A stretch of DNA of 64,000 nucleotides from positions 1-64,000 of the forward strand of contig DAIRSI010000003.1 in the NCBI GenBank assembly GCA_036804505.1. Reading direction: 5' to 3'. This document shows positions 9,433-18,645 of the stretch, piece by piece. This DNA comes from Phocaeicola_A sp036804505 (GTDB lineage: Bacteria > Bacteroidota > Bacteroidia > Bacteroidales > Bacteroidaceae). Within the stretch, counting starts at the first letter, position 1. Every line of letters begins with the position of its first letter. Position numbers and translations under genes: made by a program. The notes beneath the pieces are model-generated. The model was not told the DNA's origin and made no database searches. It saw nothing but the letters and a program-made list of their open reading frames with translations.

Positions 9433-9500
9433 TGTAACATATTTACTTATAAGCATCCGAAATAATGATAGATGTTACCTCAAGAAAGGTTTGTGTTACA
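9433..9500. promoter_or_regulatory. Repeated TGTTAC-type motifs in the divergent control region
   Basis: TGTAACA (9433-9439), TGTTAC (9473-9478) and TGTTACA (9494-9500) are spread over the 224-bp gap between the divergent GH115 gene and the esterase operon. They may be operator half-sites shared by both directions. Confidence 0.3.
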
Positions 9501-9510
9501 ATTTTTATTG

Positions 9511-9538
9511 TTTGGTAAATTCAAGTGAAATAAATTTG
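9511..9538 (+). promoter_or_regulatory. Putative promoter of the esterase-GH43-GH51 operon
   Basis: TTTG at 9511-9514 and TAAATTTG at 9531-9538 fit the Bacteroidota -33/-7 pattern with slightly short spacing, 32 nt before the ATG. Confidence 0.45.
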
Positions 9539-9570
9539 TGACAGAATTCAAAATATTAAATTATAATCAG

Positions 9571-10692
9571 ATGAAGAAGTTATTTCTAATATTGTCTGTC
9601 TTTTTATTGAACAGTGTGGCTTTTGCCCAAAATGAGGAAATGCCTTTCAAAGCAACAACAACTATTTCGAGTAGTCAGTATCCAAGGATACTTTCAGGAA
9701 ATAGGGTAGAGTTTCAAATCAAAGCTCCCAATGCACAGAAGGTTCAGTTGGACTTGGGTAAGGTTTATGACATGAACAAAGATTCCAATGGCATTTGGAG
9801 CGTCATCTCCGATCCTCAAGGGCCCGGTATACATTATTATAGTTTGTTGATCGACGGAGTATCTGTTGCCGATCCGTCCAGTGAATCATTCTATGGATGT
9901 AGCCGGATGATGAGTTGTGTGGAAGTACCTTATGCCAAGATTATCACGCAATATGAAATCAAGGATGTACCTCACGGGGATGTCCGTACCGTTCGTTATT
10001 TTTCCAAAGTAACGAATTCCTGGAGAGTGATGTATGTCTATACTCCAGCAGACTATGACAACAAGATATCCGAGAAATATCCGGTTCTTTATATCATACA
10101 TGGTGGTGGAGAAGATGCCCGTGGATGGGTTCAACAGGGACGTACGGATATTATTCTTGATAACTTGATAGCGGAAAAGAAAGCTGTGCCTATGTTGGTT
10201 GTCAGTCTGGATGCAAATGTCGGCGGTTTCGACAATATAGAGAAGGAAATTCTTGAGAATGTGGTCCCTTTCGTGGAAAAGAGATTCCGCGTTGATGCGA
10301 GAGCAGACAAAAGAGCGTTGTCCGGTTTGTCCATGGGCGGCATGTACACGCTTTACACAGGAATTCCTCATACGGATTTATTCCATTATCTGGGGGTATT
10401 CAGTTCAGGTTGGTTTGCACGGAATGATTCTTTCATGAATTTAAATAAGGAGACGGAAGGCAATTATGCTTATATGAAAGACAATGTTGATAAAATTAAC
10501 AAGAATCTGAAACTTTTCTGGATTTCGCAGGGAGGCAAGGAAGATATCGCCTATAACAACTGCCAGGTAATGAACCGGAAAATCAAAGATTTCGGTATAA
10601 AATATGAGTATTATGAATCAGAGGGAGGAGGGCATACATGGCCTGTATGGCGTGAGGACCTTTACTTGTTTGCTCCTCGTTTGTTTAAATAA
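9571..10692 (+). CDS. Secreted CE1-type esterase with N-terminal CBM48-like domain
   Basis: The protein has 373 residues from the ATG at 9571 (signal peptide MKKLFLILSVFLLNSVAFAQ). Residues ~30-125 form an E-set/CBM48-like module (NRVEFQIKAPNAQKVQLDLG, GIHYYSLLIDG). Residues ~140-373 are an alpha/beta hydrolase of the esterase D/CE1 type: YPVLYIIHGGGEDARGW (oxyanion side), nucleophile elbow GLSMGG with Ser254, and a C-terminal GGGHTWPVWREDL carrying the catalytic His. Relatives with this architecture remove feruloyl or acetyl groups from arabinoxylan or pectic side chains. It is first in an operon, with 7 nt before the GH43 gene, so de-esterification next to arabinose removal fits. The exact acyl group is not determinable. 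Confidence 0.88.
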   Translation: MKKLFLILSVFLLNSVAFAQNEEMPFKATTTISSSQYPRILSGNRVEFQIKAPNAQKVQLDLGKVYDMNKDSNGIWSVISDPQGPGIHYYSLLIDGVSVADPSSESFYGCSRMMSCVEVPYAKIITQYEIKDVPHGDVRTVRYFSKVTNSWRVMYVYTPADYDNKISEKYPVLYIIHGGGEDARGWVQQGRTDIILDNLIAEKKAVPMLVVSLDANVGGFDNIEKEILENVVPFVEKRFRVDARADKRALSGLSMGGMYTLYTGIPHTDLFHYLGVFSSGWFARNDSFMNLNKETEGNYAYMKDNVDKINKNLKLFWISQGGKEDIAYNNCQVMNRKIKDFGIKYEYYESEGGGHTWPVWREDLYLFAPRLFK

Positions 10693-10699
10693 GATATCA

Positions 10700-12022
10700 A
10701 TGAAAAGATTGTTTGTACTTTTGAGCTTGGGCTTGGGTGTTGTCATCGCGGCAAATGCCCAGAATCCCATTATTCACGACCAGTTCACAGCCGACCCGAC
10801 AGCACGGGCTTTTGAAGGAAGAGTCTATCTGTATCCTTCGCATGATATTCCTGCTCCTGCCAATTTCTCACGCAAAGATTGGTTTTGCATGGAGGATTAT
10901 CATGTTTTTTCATCCGATAATCTGGTAACATGGAAAGACCATGGAGTTATTCTCAGTCAGGATAAGGTGCCTTGGGGTAATCATGAGGCTTATGCCATGT
11001 GGGCTCCCGATTGTATTTTTCGCAACGGAAAGTATTATTTCTTTTATCCGGCTACGCCCAAAGATTTCAAAATGGGAAGCATCGGAGTTGCTGTTGCCGA
11101 CAAACCTTATGGTCCTTTCAAACCGGAGGCAACTCCTATTAAAGGGACAAGGGGGATTGATCCGTGTTCTTTTATTGATAAAGACGGGCAGGCCTATCTA
11201 TATTGGGCCGGAGGAAATATTTATGTCGCCAAGTTGAAAGACAATATGTTGGAACTGGCTTCGGATCCGAAGATTATCGAAGGATTGCCGAAGGGCTTTA
11301 AGGAAGGTCCGTTCTTTTTCGAACGCAATGGTTTTTATTATCTTACTTTCCCATTGGTACTCGACAAAACTGAGACTTTGGCATACTGTATGGGCAAGTC
11401 ACCGATGGGACCTTTTGAATATAAGGGACTCATCATGGATCAGTCGCCTACCGGTTGCTGGACAAATCATCATTCTTTGGTTCAATTCAAGGGACAATGG
11501 TACTTGTTCTATCATCATAACGATTATTCTCCACAGTTCGATAAAAATCGTTCTGTACGTGTAGACAGTTTATTCTTCAATTCCGATGGTACAATTCGAA
11601 AGGTTATCCCTACTTTGCGCGGGGTTGGTATTACTTCAGCCAAGGATAAAATTCAGATAGATCGTTACTCAAAGATTGGTAACGGTACGTCTATTGCATT
11701 TTTGAACGAAAACAACAAGTTCGAAGGCTGGAAAACAGTCTTTGCTCAAAAAGGTTCTTGGCTTCAGTACAACCGGGTGGACTTTGGTCATAAAAAACTT
11801 TCTAAGGCATATCTCCGGGTGAAATCATCCCAAGGAGGTATCTTACAGATAAAGGCAGACAATGACAACGGAATGGAAATTGCGAAAGCTGTTGTTCCGG
11901 CAAAGAATGCATGGACGGTTATACAAGTTCCTGTAATAAAATCTCCTAAAGCTGTGAAGAATCTGTTTGCTGTTTTGAATAGCGGAGAACAAGTTGAAAT
12001 TGATTGGTTATACTTTAAATGA
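10700..12022 (+). CDS. GH43 glycoside hydrolase with C-terminal CBM6-like domain
   Basis: The protein has 440 residues from the ATG at 10700, giving signal peptide MKRLFVLLSLGLGVVIAANA. The five-bladed propeller of GH43 carries the three expected acidic residues: Asp32 in QFTADPTA (base), Asp154 in RGIDPCSFID (pKa modulator) and Glu202 in FKEGPFFF (acid). Residues ~315-440 form a CBM6-like beta sandwich (AYLRVKSSQGGILQIKADN). GH43 members act as alpha-L-arabinofuranosidases or beta-xylosidases, and some on galactan. The esterase and GH51 neighbours favour an arabinose-decorated substrate (inference). It ends 10 nt before the GH51 start. Confidence 0.9.
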   Translation: MKRLFVLLSLGLGVVIAANAQNPIIHDQFTADPTARAFEGRVYLYPSHDIPAPANFSRKDWFCMEDYHVFSSDNLVTWKDHGVILSQDKVPWGNHEAYAMWAPDCIFRNGKYYFFYPATPKDFKMGSIGVAVADKPYGPFKPEATPIKGTRGIDPCSFIDKDGQAYLYWAGGNIYVAKLKDNMLELASDPKIIEGLPKGFKEGPFFFERNGFYYLTFPLVLDKTETLAYCMGKSPMGPFEYKGLIMDQSPTGCWTNHHSLVQFKGQWYLFYHHNDYSPQFDKNRSVRVDSLFFNSDGTIRKVIPTLRGVGITSAKDKIQIDRYSKIGNGTSIAFLNENNKFEGWKTVFAQKGSWLQYNRVDFGHKKLSKAYLRVKSSQGGILQIKADNDNGMEIAKAVVPAKNAWTVIQVPVIKSPKAVKNLFAVLNSGEQVEIDWLYFK

Positions 12023-12032
12023 TAAAGACAAG

Positions 12033-13556
12033 ATGAAAAGATTTTTGTTTTCAGTTTTATGTGCCTTACCTATGATGGCCATGGCGCAGAATGCAACAAT
12101 CCGCATCAATACTTCGAGGGTTATTGGCGAGATTGATCCGAATATATACGGAGTGTTTATGGAACCTATTTCTTTCAAGGGCAGTCCAGGTAGTCCGATG
12201 AGCGGCAATACACTCTATGGACCACTCTATGACCCGTCATCTCCATTAGCCAATAAAGACGGTTTCAAAACCAATTATATTGATGCCATGAAGGAGTTGA
12301 AAATCCGCAACATGAGGTGGCCTGGCGGAAATTATGTAGCCGGATATAACTGGCAGGATGGAATAGGTCCGAAAGATCAGCGTCCGGTGCGCAAGGATCT
12401 GGCATGGGGAGGACTTGACACCAATCAGGTTGGCACAGATGAATGGATTGCTTTGAACAAGGCTATCGGCAGCGAGAATATTATTTGTGTGAATCTTGGT
12501 TTGGGTGATATCAGTAATGCACGTTACTGGCTGGAGTATTGTAACTCCGATGAAGGAACAACTTTTGCCAAGAAACGTGCCGAATACGGACATCCCCAAC
12601 CTTATAATGTTAAATATTGGGGCTTGGGCAATGAAGTTGACGGCGAACCTTGGATTATGGGACACAAGGATGCTGACGAGTATTGCAAAGTGGCGGTCGA
12701 GGCAGCTAAAGCATTGAAAAGTGTAGATAAATCCATCCAACTTGTGGCAAGCGGTTCTTCTTATTATGAACCCACGGGTAAATGGTTGGAGTGGAACCGT
12801 AAAGTGATTACCGCTCTTACCGGTGTGGCCGATTACTTGTCTATCCATCGCTATTGGAATGATGGAAGCAGCAGCAAAGAGTATTATGATTATGTAGGAG
12901 ATGCTGCTATGGACATTGAATCCAAAATCACGACAGTGCAGTCACAGGTTAATATAGCAAAAGCTCTTTATCCAGACAAGAAACCTTTGTATCTCACTAT
13001 GGACGAATGGGGAACTTTCGGACAATCTATGCGTGAAGTTATGGCTTTGACAATGAATCTGAATTCTTTCATCCGTCATGCAGACTTCGTAAAAATGTCC
13101 GATTTTACGATGATGACATCGCTTTTGTCTACAGATAAAGAGAAGGGAACGTATAAGTCTCCTTTCTTCTATGCCTACAAGCTTTTTTCCAACAACTGTT
13201 TGGGAAGTTCTGTGGATACTCAGGTAATTTGTGATACTTTTGATGCTAAAGTCAATAAGGGCATACCTTTTTTGGATGTGACAACAGCCTATTCCAAGGC
13301 CAATGGAAAAATCTATATCAATGTAGTGAACCGCAATCAGAGCAAGGCCATTACTGCTGATATTTTCAGCGATGCGTCTTCGTTTGAAGGAAAAGCAGTT
13401 GCAAGCCAGATATGCTACGGCTTGGATGAAAAATTTGCTTATGCCGCAGACAATGCTTATGCTCCGGCAAAGAAGAATGTGGATGTGAAATCAAATAAAA
13501 TGACAATTGCATTCCCGGCACATTCATTTACCCAAATAGAGGTTGGTATTAAGTAG
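12033..13556 (+). CDS. GH51 alpha-L-arabinofuranosidase
   Basis: The protein has 507 residues from the ATG at 12033, with signal peptide MKRFLFSVLCALPMMAMAQ. The catalytic barrel is clear: NMRWPGGNYVAGYNWQDGIG, YWGLGNEVDGEPW (acid/base Glu201) and LTMDEWG (nucleophile Glu325). The C-terminal beta domain ends in FPAHSFTQIEVGIK. GH51 enzymes release alpha-L-arabinofuranose from arabinan, arabinoxylan or arabinogalactan. It is last in the esterase-GH43-GH51 operon and is followed by a strong terminator. The signal peptide predicts a periplasmic enzyme that finishes imported oligosaccharides. Confidence 0.93.
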   Translation: MKRFLFSVLCALPMMAMAQNATIRINTSRVIGEIDPNIYGVFMEPISFKGSPGSPMSGNTLYGPLYDPSSPLANKDGFKTNYIDAMKELKIRNMRWPGGNYVAGYNWQDGIGPKDQRPVRKDLAWGGLDTNQVGTDEWIALNKAIGSENIICVNLGLGDISNARYWLEYCNSDEGTTFAKKRAEYGHPQPYNVKYWGLGNEVDGEPWIMGHKDADEYCKVAVEAAKALKSVDKSIQLVASGSSYYEPTGKWLEWNRKVITALTGVADYLSIHRYWNDGSSSKEYYDYVGDAAMDIESKITTVQSQVNIAKALYPDKKPLYLTMDEWGTFGQSMREVMALTMNLNSFIRHADFVKMSDFTMMTSLLSTDKEKGTYKSPFFYAYKLFSNNCLGSSVDTQVICDTFDAKVNKGIPFLDVTTAYSKANGKIYINVVNRNQSKAITADIFSDASSFEGKAVASQICYGLDEKFAYAADNAYAPAKKNVDVKSNKMTIAFPAHSFTQIEVGIK

Positions 13557-13582
13557 AGAAAATCATAGGTGTTTTATTGGGA

Positions 13583-13627
13583 GGGAACAGGAATCCAAGG
13601 CATTGTCTTGCTCTTGTTCCCTTTTTA
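13583..13627 (+). terminator. Terminator of the esterase-GH43-GH51 operon
   Basis: GGGAACA at 13585-side pairs with TGTTCCC ending at 13621 (stem about 9 bp with the adjoining bases, with a small inner CAAG/CTTG stem), followed directly by a T tract. It lies 27 nt after the GH51 stop. Confidence 0.8.
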
Positions 13628-13662
13628 TTCTAAAAATAATCTGTCATTTATATCAAATTTCT

Positions 13663-13694
13663 TTTGGTCTGTCAGTCTAATTTCTCTATTTTTG
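13663..13694 (+). promoter_or_regulatory. Promoter of the DUF6057/propeller gene pair
   Basis: TTTG at 13663-13666 and TATTTTTG at 13687-13694 match the Bacteroidota -33 and -7 boxes, 24 nt start to start. The ATG is 24 nt further on. Confidence 0.6.
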
Positions 13695-13717
13695 TATCAG
13701 TTAAGTCAATCGAAACT

Positions 13718-15451
13718 ATGAATAGAATACTTGCGAAGGGAAACTTAATAATGTCCCTTGTGTGGACCGCCGTCTTTATCGTGCTGTTCTTGAGTTTGCA
13801 GCATCTTGCAGCCTACCATTTTTTCTTTATGGAACAATGGCAGAATTTTTTTTATGACGGAACATTTGTCTCTTCTGTCCTCTTTCAGCCAGGAGGCCTT
13901 GTCAGACTTATTGCGGATTTTCTGGTACAGTTTTTCCGTATTCCTTATTGCGGGGCTTTCGTTTTTTCCTTGATGCTTACATTCACTGCTTGGATGACAG
14001 GACGGCTTCTGAATCGCCTGGCACCACAATGCCGTTGCTCGTTTCTTGGTTTGCTGCCTGTAATTGCTATCATGTTTCTGCAATTGAATATAGATTATCA
14101 ATTATCCGGAACAGTCGCCTTTTTTTTCTGTGTGATTTCTCTTTATTATCTGACCTGTCTGAAATCTGTGAGAATGCGGGTCTTTTATTCCACAATAATG
14201 GCTATTTTGTTGTTTATACTCGCAGGACCCATAGCCGTTCTATTTTCCGTAGCGGTTCTTCTATTCGGACTTTTGCTTCATTTTCGTTATTGCTATCTTT
14301 TTCTACTCCCTGTTCTTGCAACAGGTATGTCGGCATGGATAGCCATGCATTTGGGTATTGCAGGAGAATATAAATACTTGTTGTTGCCCGATGGTTACTT
14401 TTCTTGGATTGTGCAGGCCGGGAATGTCATCTATCAGCCTTGGATAGCTTTTCTGATAGTTTTTTATGTGGCTTTGCTCCTTCATTATGTGAAGAATGTG
14501 AAGAAAATTCTGTGGCAATTAGGTTTGGCGCTACAGGTGATAGCAATCGGTTATTTTGCTCACTATCTCTTCAATTCACTGTATGATTCTCATGATGAAT
14601 TTTTCAAGGAATTGAGTTATTACGTTCGCAACGGACAGTGGGATAACATTATTCAGCGGACTCAGGAAGTCGGCTCCGATAATTATCTTTATCAAAACTG
14701 CCGAAATCTGGCTTTGGCCGAAGAAGGCAGGCTGGCTGATGACTTGTTTAATTACTCGCAGGATGGTTTGCAGAGCATTTATTTGACGGATGTGGCTTCT
14801 CCATATGTGTCTATGCTGGTCGGTGACATTCATTTGTCAATGGGACATCTGGCATTGGCACAGCGCAGAATCTTCGAAGCTAATGAAAGTACGGGTAATA
14901 GTTGTGCTTACGCTTATCAGAGACTGGTGGAAATCAATTTGGCTTATGGCGCTTACCCTGTGGCAGAAAAATATATCTCTCTTCTGGAAAAGACTTTGTA
15001 TTATAAGGATTGGGCACGTTCTCAAAGACGCTTTCTTAGGAATGACAAGGCTGTTATGTCAGATGTCTTCTTGAGTTCTTTGCGACGCTGTATTTTTCCT
15101 GAGAACTGTTTTTCCGGACAGTTTGGCATAGATTCGGACTTGATGCATATTATCGATCACAATCCGTCCCACAGAATATCCATCCAGTATTTGGGATCCA
15201 TGTATCTTTTGATTCATGATATGGAAAAATTCAAAGCAATGATAGAACGATATTATGGGACTTCGGCTCTTACTGTTTTGCCAAAAGCATTTCAAGAAGG
15301 AACGGTAGCCGCTTATGAAGGCAATCTTCAGGCTTTGGCAAAATATCATATTCCTGATTCCGTCATGAAAGGATATCAGTCGTTCCTCCGTCATGAAACA
15401 GTGGGAGAAAATACTTACTGGAATTATCTGATGCATTATCGTGGAAACTAA
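13718..15451 (+). CDS. DUF6057-like polytopic membrane protein
   Basis: The protein has 577 residues from the ATG at 13718. The first ~300 residues hold about eight hydrophobic segments (for example SLVWTAVFIVLFLSL, FLGLLPVIAIMFL, IMAILLFILAGPIAVLFSV, WIAFLIVFYVALLL). The remaining ~270 residues are soluble and helical, with TPR-like repeats (DNLYQNCRNLALAEEGRLAD region, MGHLALAQRRIFEANEST). This matches the Bacteroidales family annotated as DUF6057, which has no known function. The propeller lipoprotein with a CxxCH motif starts 13 nt after its stop, so the two are almost certainly co-transcribed and may form one membrane complex. It does not resemble a transporter or glycosyltransferase family I can name. 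Confidence 0.75.
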   Translation: MNRILAKGNLIMSLVWTAVFIVLFLSLQHLAAYHFFFMEQWQNFFYDGTFVSSVLFQPGGLVRLIADFLVQFFRIPYCGAFVFSLMLTFTAWMTGRLLNRLAPQCRCSFLGLLPVIAIMFLQLNIDYQLSGTVAFFFCVISLYYLTCLKSVRMRVFYSTIMAILLFILAGPIAVLFSVAVLLFGLLLHFRYCYLFLLPVLATGMSAWIAMHLGIAGEYKYLLLPDGYFSWIVQAGNVIYQPWIAFLIVFYVALLLHYVKNVKKILWQLGLALQVIAIGYFAHYLFNSLYDSHDEFFKELSYYVRNGQWDNIIQRTQEVGSDNYLYQNCRNLALAEEGRLADDLFNYSQDGLQSIYLTDVASPYVSMLVGDIHLSMGHLALAQRRIFEANESTGNSCAYAYQRLVEINLAYGAYPVAEKYISLLEKTLYYKDWARSQRRFLRNDKAVMSDVFLSSLRRCIFPENCFSGQFGIDSDLMHIIDHNPSHRISIQYLGSMYLLIHDMEKFKAMIERYYGTSALTVLPKAFQEGTVAAYEGNLQALAKYHIPDSVMKGYQSFLRHETVGENTYWNYLMHYRGN

Positions 15452-15464
15452 AAATTTGAGCTTT

Positions 15465-16937
15465 ATGCGAAAAATATATATTCATAGCTTCGTAGCTGCA
15501 CTGTTGTCGTTACTTGTTTCGTGTTCAGGGACCCCCCGTATTGATAAAACATTGAACACTCTTCCGCCTATATTTCCGGATTATACGGAAGTAACGGTTC
15601 CGGCTAATATTGCTCCGCTTCACTTTGAATTGGTTGATACTTGCGGCTATACGGATTCTTATGCCGTCTTTCAATCCGGTTCGGAAACAGTCACTGTTCA
15701 ATCCGATAAAGAACAAATAGCTATTGGTCAATCCGATTGGAAAAAACTGATGGAACAGGCGCGAGGTTCTTCCATTCAAGTGAAAGTTATTGGAAAACGG
15801 GCAGGACAATGGATTGCCTATACTCCTTTCCATATCTTTGTGGCAAAAGAGCCCATAGATGCTTATATAGCTTATCGTCTGATAGAACCCGGATATGAAA
15901 AATGGAATGAGATGGGTATTTACCAGCGTTGTCTGGAAAATTTTGAGGAGAAAGCCATCATCACCAATAAACTTACCAATTACAATTGCATGAACTGTCA
16001 TTCTTTTTGTCAGCAATCTCCGGATAAGATGCTCTTTCACATGCGCAAGGATTTTGGAGCTACTTATCTGATAGACGGTGACAAAATAGAAAAGCTGAAT
16101 ACCAAGACCCCGCAGACTCTTTCTGCTCTTGTTTATCCATCCTGGCATCCGTCAGGCAATTATGTGGCTTTCTCAGTGAATTCTACCAAACAAATGTTTC
16201 ATACCACGGATAAAAACAGAATAGAAGTATTCGACTATGCTTCGGATGTAGTGGTCTATGATGTAAAGAAACATGAAATAGTAACGTCTCCTTTGTTGTC
16301 ATCCAAAAAAGCTTTCGAAACATTCCCGACTTTCTCACCCGATGGCAAGACGCTTTATTATTGCTCGGCCGACAGCGTGAAGATTCCGGACTTTTATAAT
16401 AAGGTGAGATATAGTCTTTGCTCCATTTCTTATAATTCCCAGACCCGTCAGTTTGGCAATAAGGTCGATACTCTTTACAATGCCCGTCTTCAAGGTAAGA
16501 GTGTCTCTTTCCCAAGAGTTTCTCCCGATGGAAAATTCCTGTTGTTTACCTTGTCGTCTTATGGAAATTTCTCAATCTGGCATAAGGATGCAGATTTGTA
16601 TATGGTAAACTTAGAAAACCGTTCTATTACGCGAATGGATGACTTGAACAGTAAAGATGTAGAAAGTTATCATTCCTGGAGTAGTAACAGCCGTTGGGTG
16701 ATATTCAGCAGCAGGCGTATAGACGGACTTTACACACGTCCATTCATTGCTCATATCGATGTTAAAGGCAAAGCGTCCAAACCTTTCTTGCTTCCTCAAG
16801 AAGATGTGAATTTTTATGAGCGTTTGTTGAAATCATTCAATATTCCTGAATTTGTGAAAGGACCGGTGAAAATGAGTGCTTTCCGGATAGCTCGCGAAGC
16901 TCGAAAAGAAAAAGGCCTTGATGTAACATTCAGATAA
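15465..16937 (+). CDS. TolB/PD40-type propeller lipoprotein with a CxxCH motif
   Basis: The protein has 490 residues from the ATG at 15465. A GTG in the same frame at 15441 would overlap the previous gene and spoil the signal. The N-terminus is a lipoprotein signal (ALLSLLVSC lipobox). Residues ~40-150 are a beta-rich domain. CMNCH at residues 175-179 is a textbook c-type heme attachment motif, with a further Cys nearby (HSFC). From ~215 onward there are WD40/PD40-like blades: YPSWHPSGNYVAFSV, FPTFSPDGKTLYYCSAD, FPRVSPDGKFLLFTL, YHSWSSNSRWVIFSS. Homologues are often annotated as TolB-like or cytochrome-c-biosynthesis-related proteins. Whether heme is attached is inference. It is paired with the DUF6057-like gene and followed by an ECF sigma gene. 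Confidence 0.8.
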   Translation: MRKIYIHSFVAALLSLLVSCSGTPRIDKTLNTLPPIFPDYTEVTVPANIAPLHFELVDTCGYTDSYAVFQSGSETVTVQSDKEQIAIGQSDWKKLMEQARGSSIQVKVIGKRAGQWIAYTPFHIFVAKEPIDAYIAYRLIEPGYEKWNEMGIYQRCLENFEEKAIITNKLTNYNCMNCHSFCQQSPDKMLFHMRKDFGATYLIDGDKIEKLNTKTPQTLSALVYPSWHPSGNYVAFSVNSTKQMFHTTDKNRIEVFDYASDVVVYDVKKHEIVTSPLLSSKKAFETFPTFSPDGKTLYYCSADSVKIPDFYNKVRYSLCSISYNSQTRQFGNKVDTLYNARLQGKSVSFPRVSPDGKFLLFTLSSYGNFSIWHKDADLYMVNLENRSITRMDDLNSKDVESYHSWSSNSRWVIFSSRRIDGLYTRPFIAHIDVKGKASKPFLLPQEDVNFYERLLKSFNIPEFVKGPVKMSAFRIAREARKEKGLDVTFR

Positions 16938-16985
16938 GTTGTTAAAGTTTTTCTCGAAATTATATCAATAATCAGATTAAACATG

Positions 16986-16993
16986 TAATTTTG
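16986..16993 (+). promoter_or_regulatory. Putative -7 box of the first ECF sigma gene
   Basis: TAATTTTG fits TAnnTTTG, 22 nt before the chosen ATG. The -33 region is not convincing. Confidence 0.35.
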
Positions 16994-17015
16994 TGAAACT
17001 TTGATGATATATACG

Positions 17016-17579
17016 ATGGATGTAAACACAAATTTTTATTTGTTAAAGGCCTTAAGTCAAGGAGATGAAAAAGCTTACGATGCCGTCTTTTTGGACTATT
17101 TTCCCAAAATGAAAAGATTCATAAGAGGTTTTGTTGCTAGAGATGAGGATGCCGAAAACATCGCTCAGGATATTTTTATGACCTTGTGGATGCGAAGGGA
17201 ATGCTTGGCTGATGTTGCTGATTTGAATTCCTATCTATATGTTATGGCAAAGAATGCTTCTCTTCATTATCTTCAAGAATCCATGAAAAAGGAGAGTGTC
17301 AGTATTGATGATACTTTTGATGTTTCAGAGAAAGACAATTTCGAAGATATTCTTCTTACAGAGGAACTCAACAAACTTATCATGGAAGCTGTCTACAAAA
17401 TGCCGGAGCAGCGCAAGAAAATTTTTTTAATGAGCAGAGTGGAGGAACTGTCAAATGACGAAATAGCCTGTCGATTGAATATCAGCAAGAGAACGGTCGA
17501 AACTCATATCTCTGCAGCTCTTGCTGAATTAAGAAAAATCCTTCCACTTATAATTTTAACTTTATTTTACAGGCTCTGA
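17016..17579 (+). CDS. ECF-type RNA polymerase sigma factor (first PUL)
   Basis: The protein has 187 residues from the ATG at 17016 (ATG 17004 would add four residues). The region 2 helices are visible as YDAVFLDYFPKMKRFIRGF and DAENIAQDIFMTLW, and region 4 as MPEQRKKIFLMSRVEELSNDEIA followed by a helix-turn-helix with KRTVETHISAALAELRK. It belongs to the Bacteroidota ECF group that works with FecR-like anti-sigma factors and STN-domain SusC receptors: ligand import triggers release of sigma and transcription of susCD. The FecR gene follows 49 nt downstream and SusC after that, in the standard order. Confidence 0.92.
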   Translation: MDVNTNFYLLKALSQGDEKAYDAVFLDYFPKMKRFIRGFVARDEDAENIAQDIFMTLWMRRECLADVADLNSYLYVMAKNASLHYLQESMKKESVSIDDTFDVSEKDNFEDILLTEELNKLIMEAVYKMPEQRKKIFLMSRVEELSNDEIACRLNISKRTVETHISAALAELRKILPLIILTLFYRL

Positions 17580-17628
17580 CTACGTGTGCTTCCTTTTTTT
17601 ATACTCTTAGAAGTAAAAAGAACAGAGT

Positions 17629-18636
17629 ATGGACAAAAAAACAGCATACAAAATAATACAGGGATTTTGGGATGGGGTGTTTCATTCCCGTTACCGTTAT
17701 GCCATCAAGAAATGGCTGATTAGCGATCAAGACGAGACTTTGAAAGATTATTCTATACGTAGAATATGGGATGAAACTTCCGGAGAAGCCGATGCTTCTA
17801 CTGCTCAATCTTTGGAAACATTCCGCATTAATAGGAGAAAGAAACAGACACACAAAGTTTTTATGTTCAGAAATTTTTTGCGTTATGCAGCAATATTTCT
17901 TTTACCACTTGTTACGGGATTGGGAGTATGGAATTACGCATCCAATCATTTTTATGTTAGTAGCGAAATGATGGAATGCTATGTTCCTAATGGTCATGTA
18001 CGTACAATCATTCTTTCCGACGGAACAGAGGTGAGAATAAATTCCGGCACAAGTTTGCTTTATCCCCGTAAATTTGGTAGAGAGAACAGAAAGATCTATC
18101 TCACGGGAGAAGCTTATTTTAAAGTTACAAAAGATGCTTCGCATCCGTTTATCGTAAGAGCAGGTAATTTGAATATTCAAGTTTTGGGAACCCATTTCAA
18201 TGTAAAGGCATATTCCGATCAAGGTTTTATTACAACTACATTGGAAGAAGGTGCCGTAAAATTATATGGAAGTGATAGAAATACATGCATGGTTTTTTTG
18301 CATCCAAATGAACAGGCCCTGTTTAATTGCAGAACAGGTAATATAGCCGTTAATAAAGTGGAATCAGAGAAATACTCTTCATGGACAGTAGGCGACTTAA
18401 ATTTCGAGCAGCAGCCCATGAATGATATCCTGCAGACGTTGGAGCACCATTTCGACGTTCATTTCATCGTTGATCATACCATCGACATGAACAAGGAATA
18501 TACCATGAATTTTAAATCTTATGAGACTTTGGACGATGTTCTGCGCATCTATATACAGGTAGCCGGAAATATCTCCTATAAAAAAGAAGGACGAAATGTC
18601 CAGTTATTCATTAAGGGAAGGGGGGCTGTTCAATAA
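17629..18636 (+). CDS. FecR-family anti-sigma factor (first PUL)
   Basis: The protein has 335 residues. A cytoplasmic N-terminal ~85 residues precede one transmembrane segment (YAAIFLLPLVTGLGVWNY, ~87-104). The periplasmic FecR domain follows (GHVRTIILSDGTEVRINSGT, YLTGEAYFKVTKDASHPFIV, VLGTHFNVKAY) and then a DUF4974-type C-terminal domain (LNFEQQPMNDILQTLEHHFDVHFIVD). It should hold the preceding sigma factor inactive until the STN domain of the downstream SusC contacts its periplasmic part. The order sigma, FecR, SusC, SusD is complete here. Confidence 0.92.
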   Translation: MDKKTAYKIIQGFWDGVFHSRYRYAIKKWLISDQDETLKDYSIRRIWDETSGEADASTAQSLETFRINRRKKQTHKVFMFRNFLRYAAIFLLPLVTGLGVWNYASNHFYVSSEMMECYVPNGHVRTIILSDGTEVRINSGTSLLYPRKFGRENRKIYLTGEAYFKVTKDASHPFIVRAGNLNIQVLGTHFNVKAYSDQGFITTTLEEGAVKLYGSDRNTCMVFLHPNEQALFNCRTGNIAVNKVESEKYSSWTVGDLNFEQQPMNDILQTLEHHFDVHFIVDHTIDMNKEYTMNFKSYETLDDVLRIYIQVAGNISYKKEGRNVQLFIKGRGAVQ

Positions 18637-18645
18637 AAAAAGACA

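Noticed and set aside
12246..12848. 200-codon minus-strand frame inside GH51
   Set aside because: Antisense to the catalytic region of a firm GH51; no independent support.
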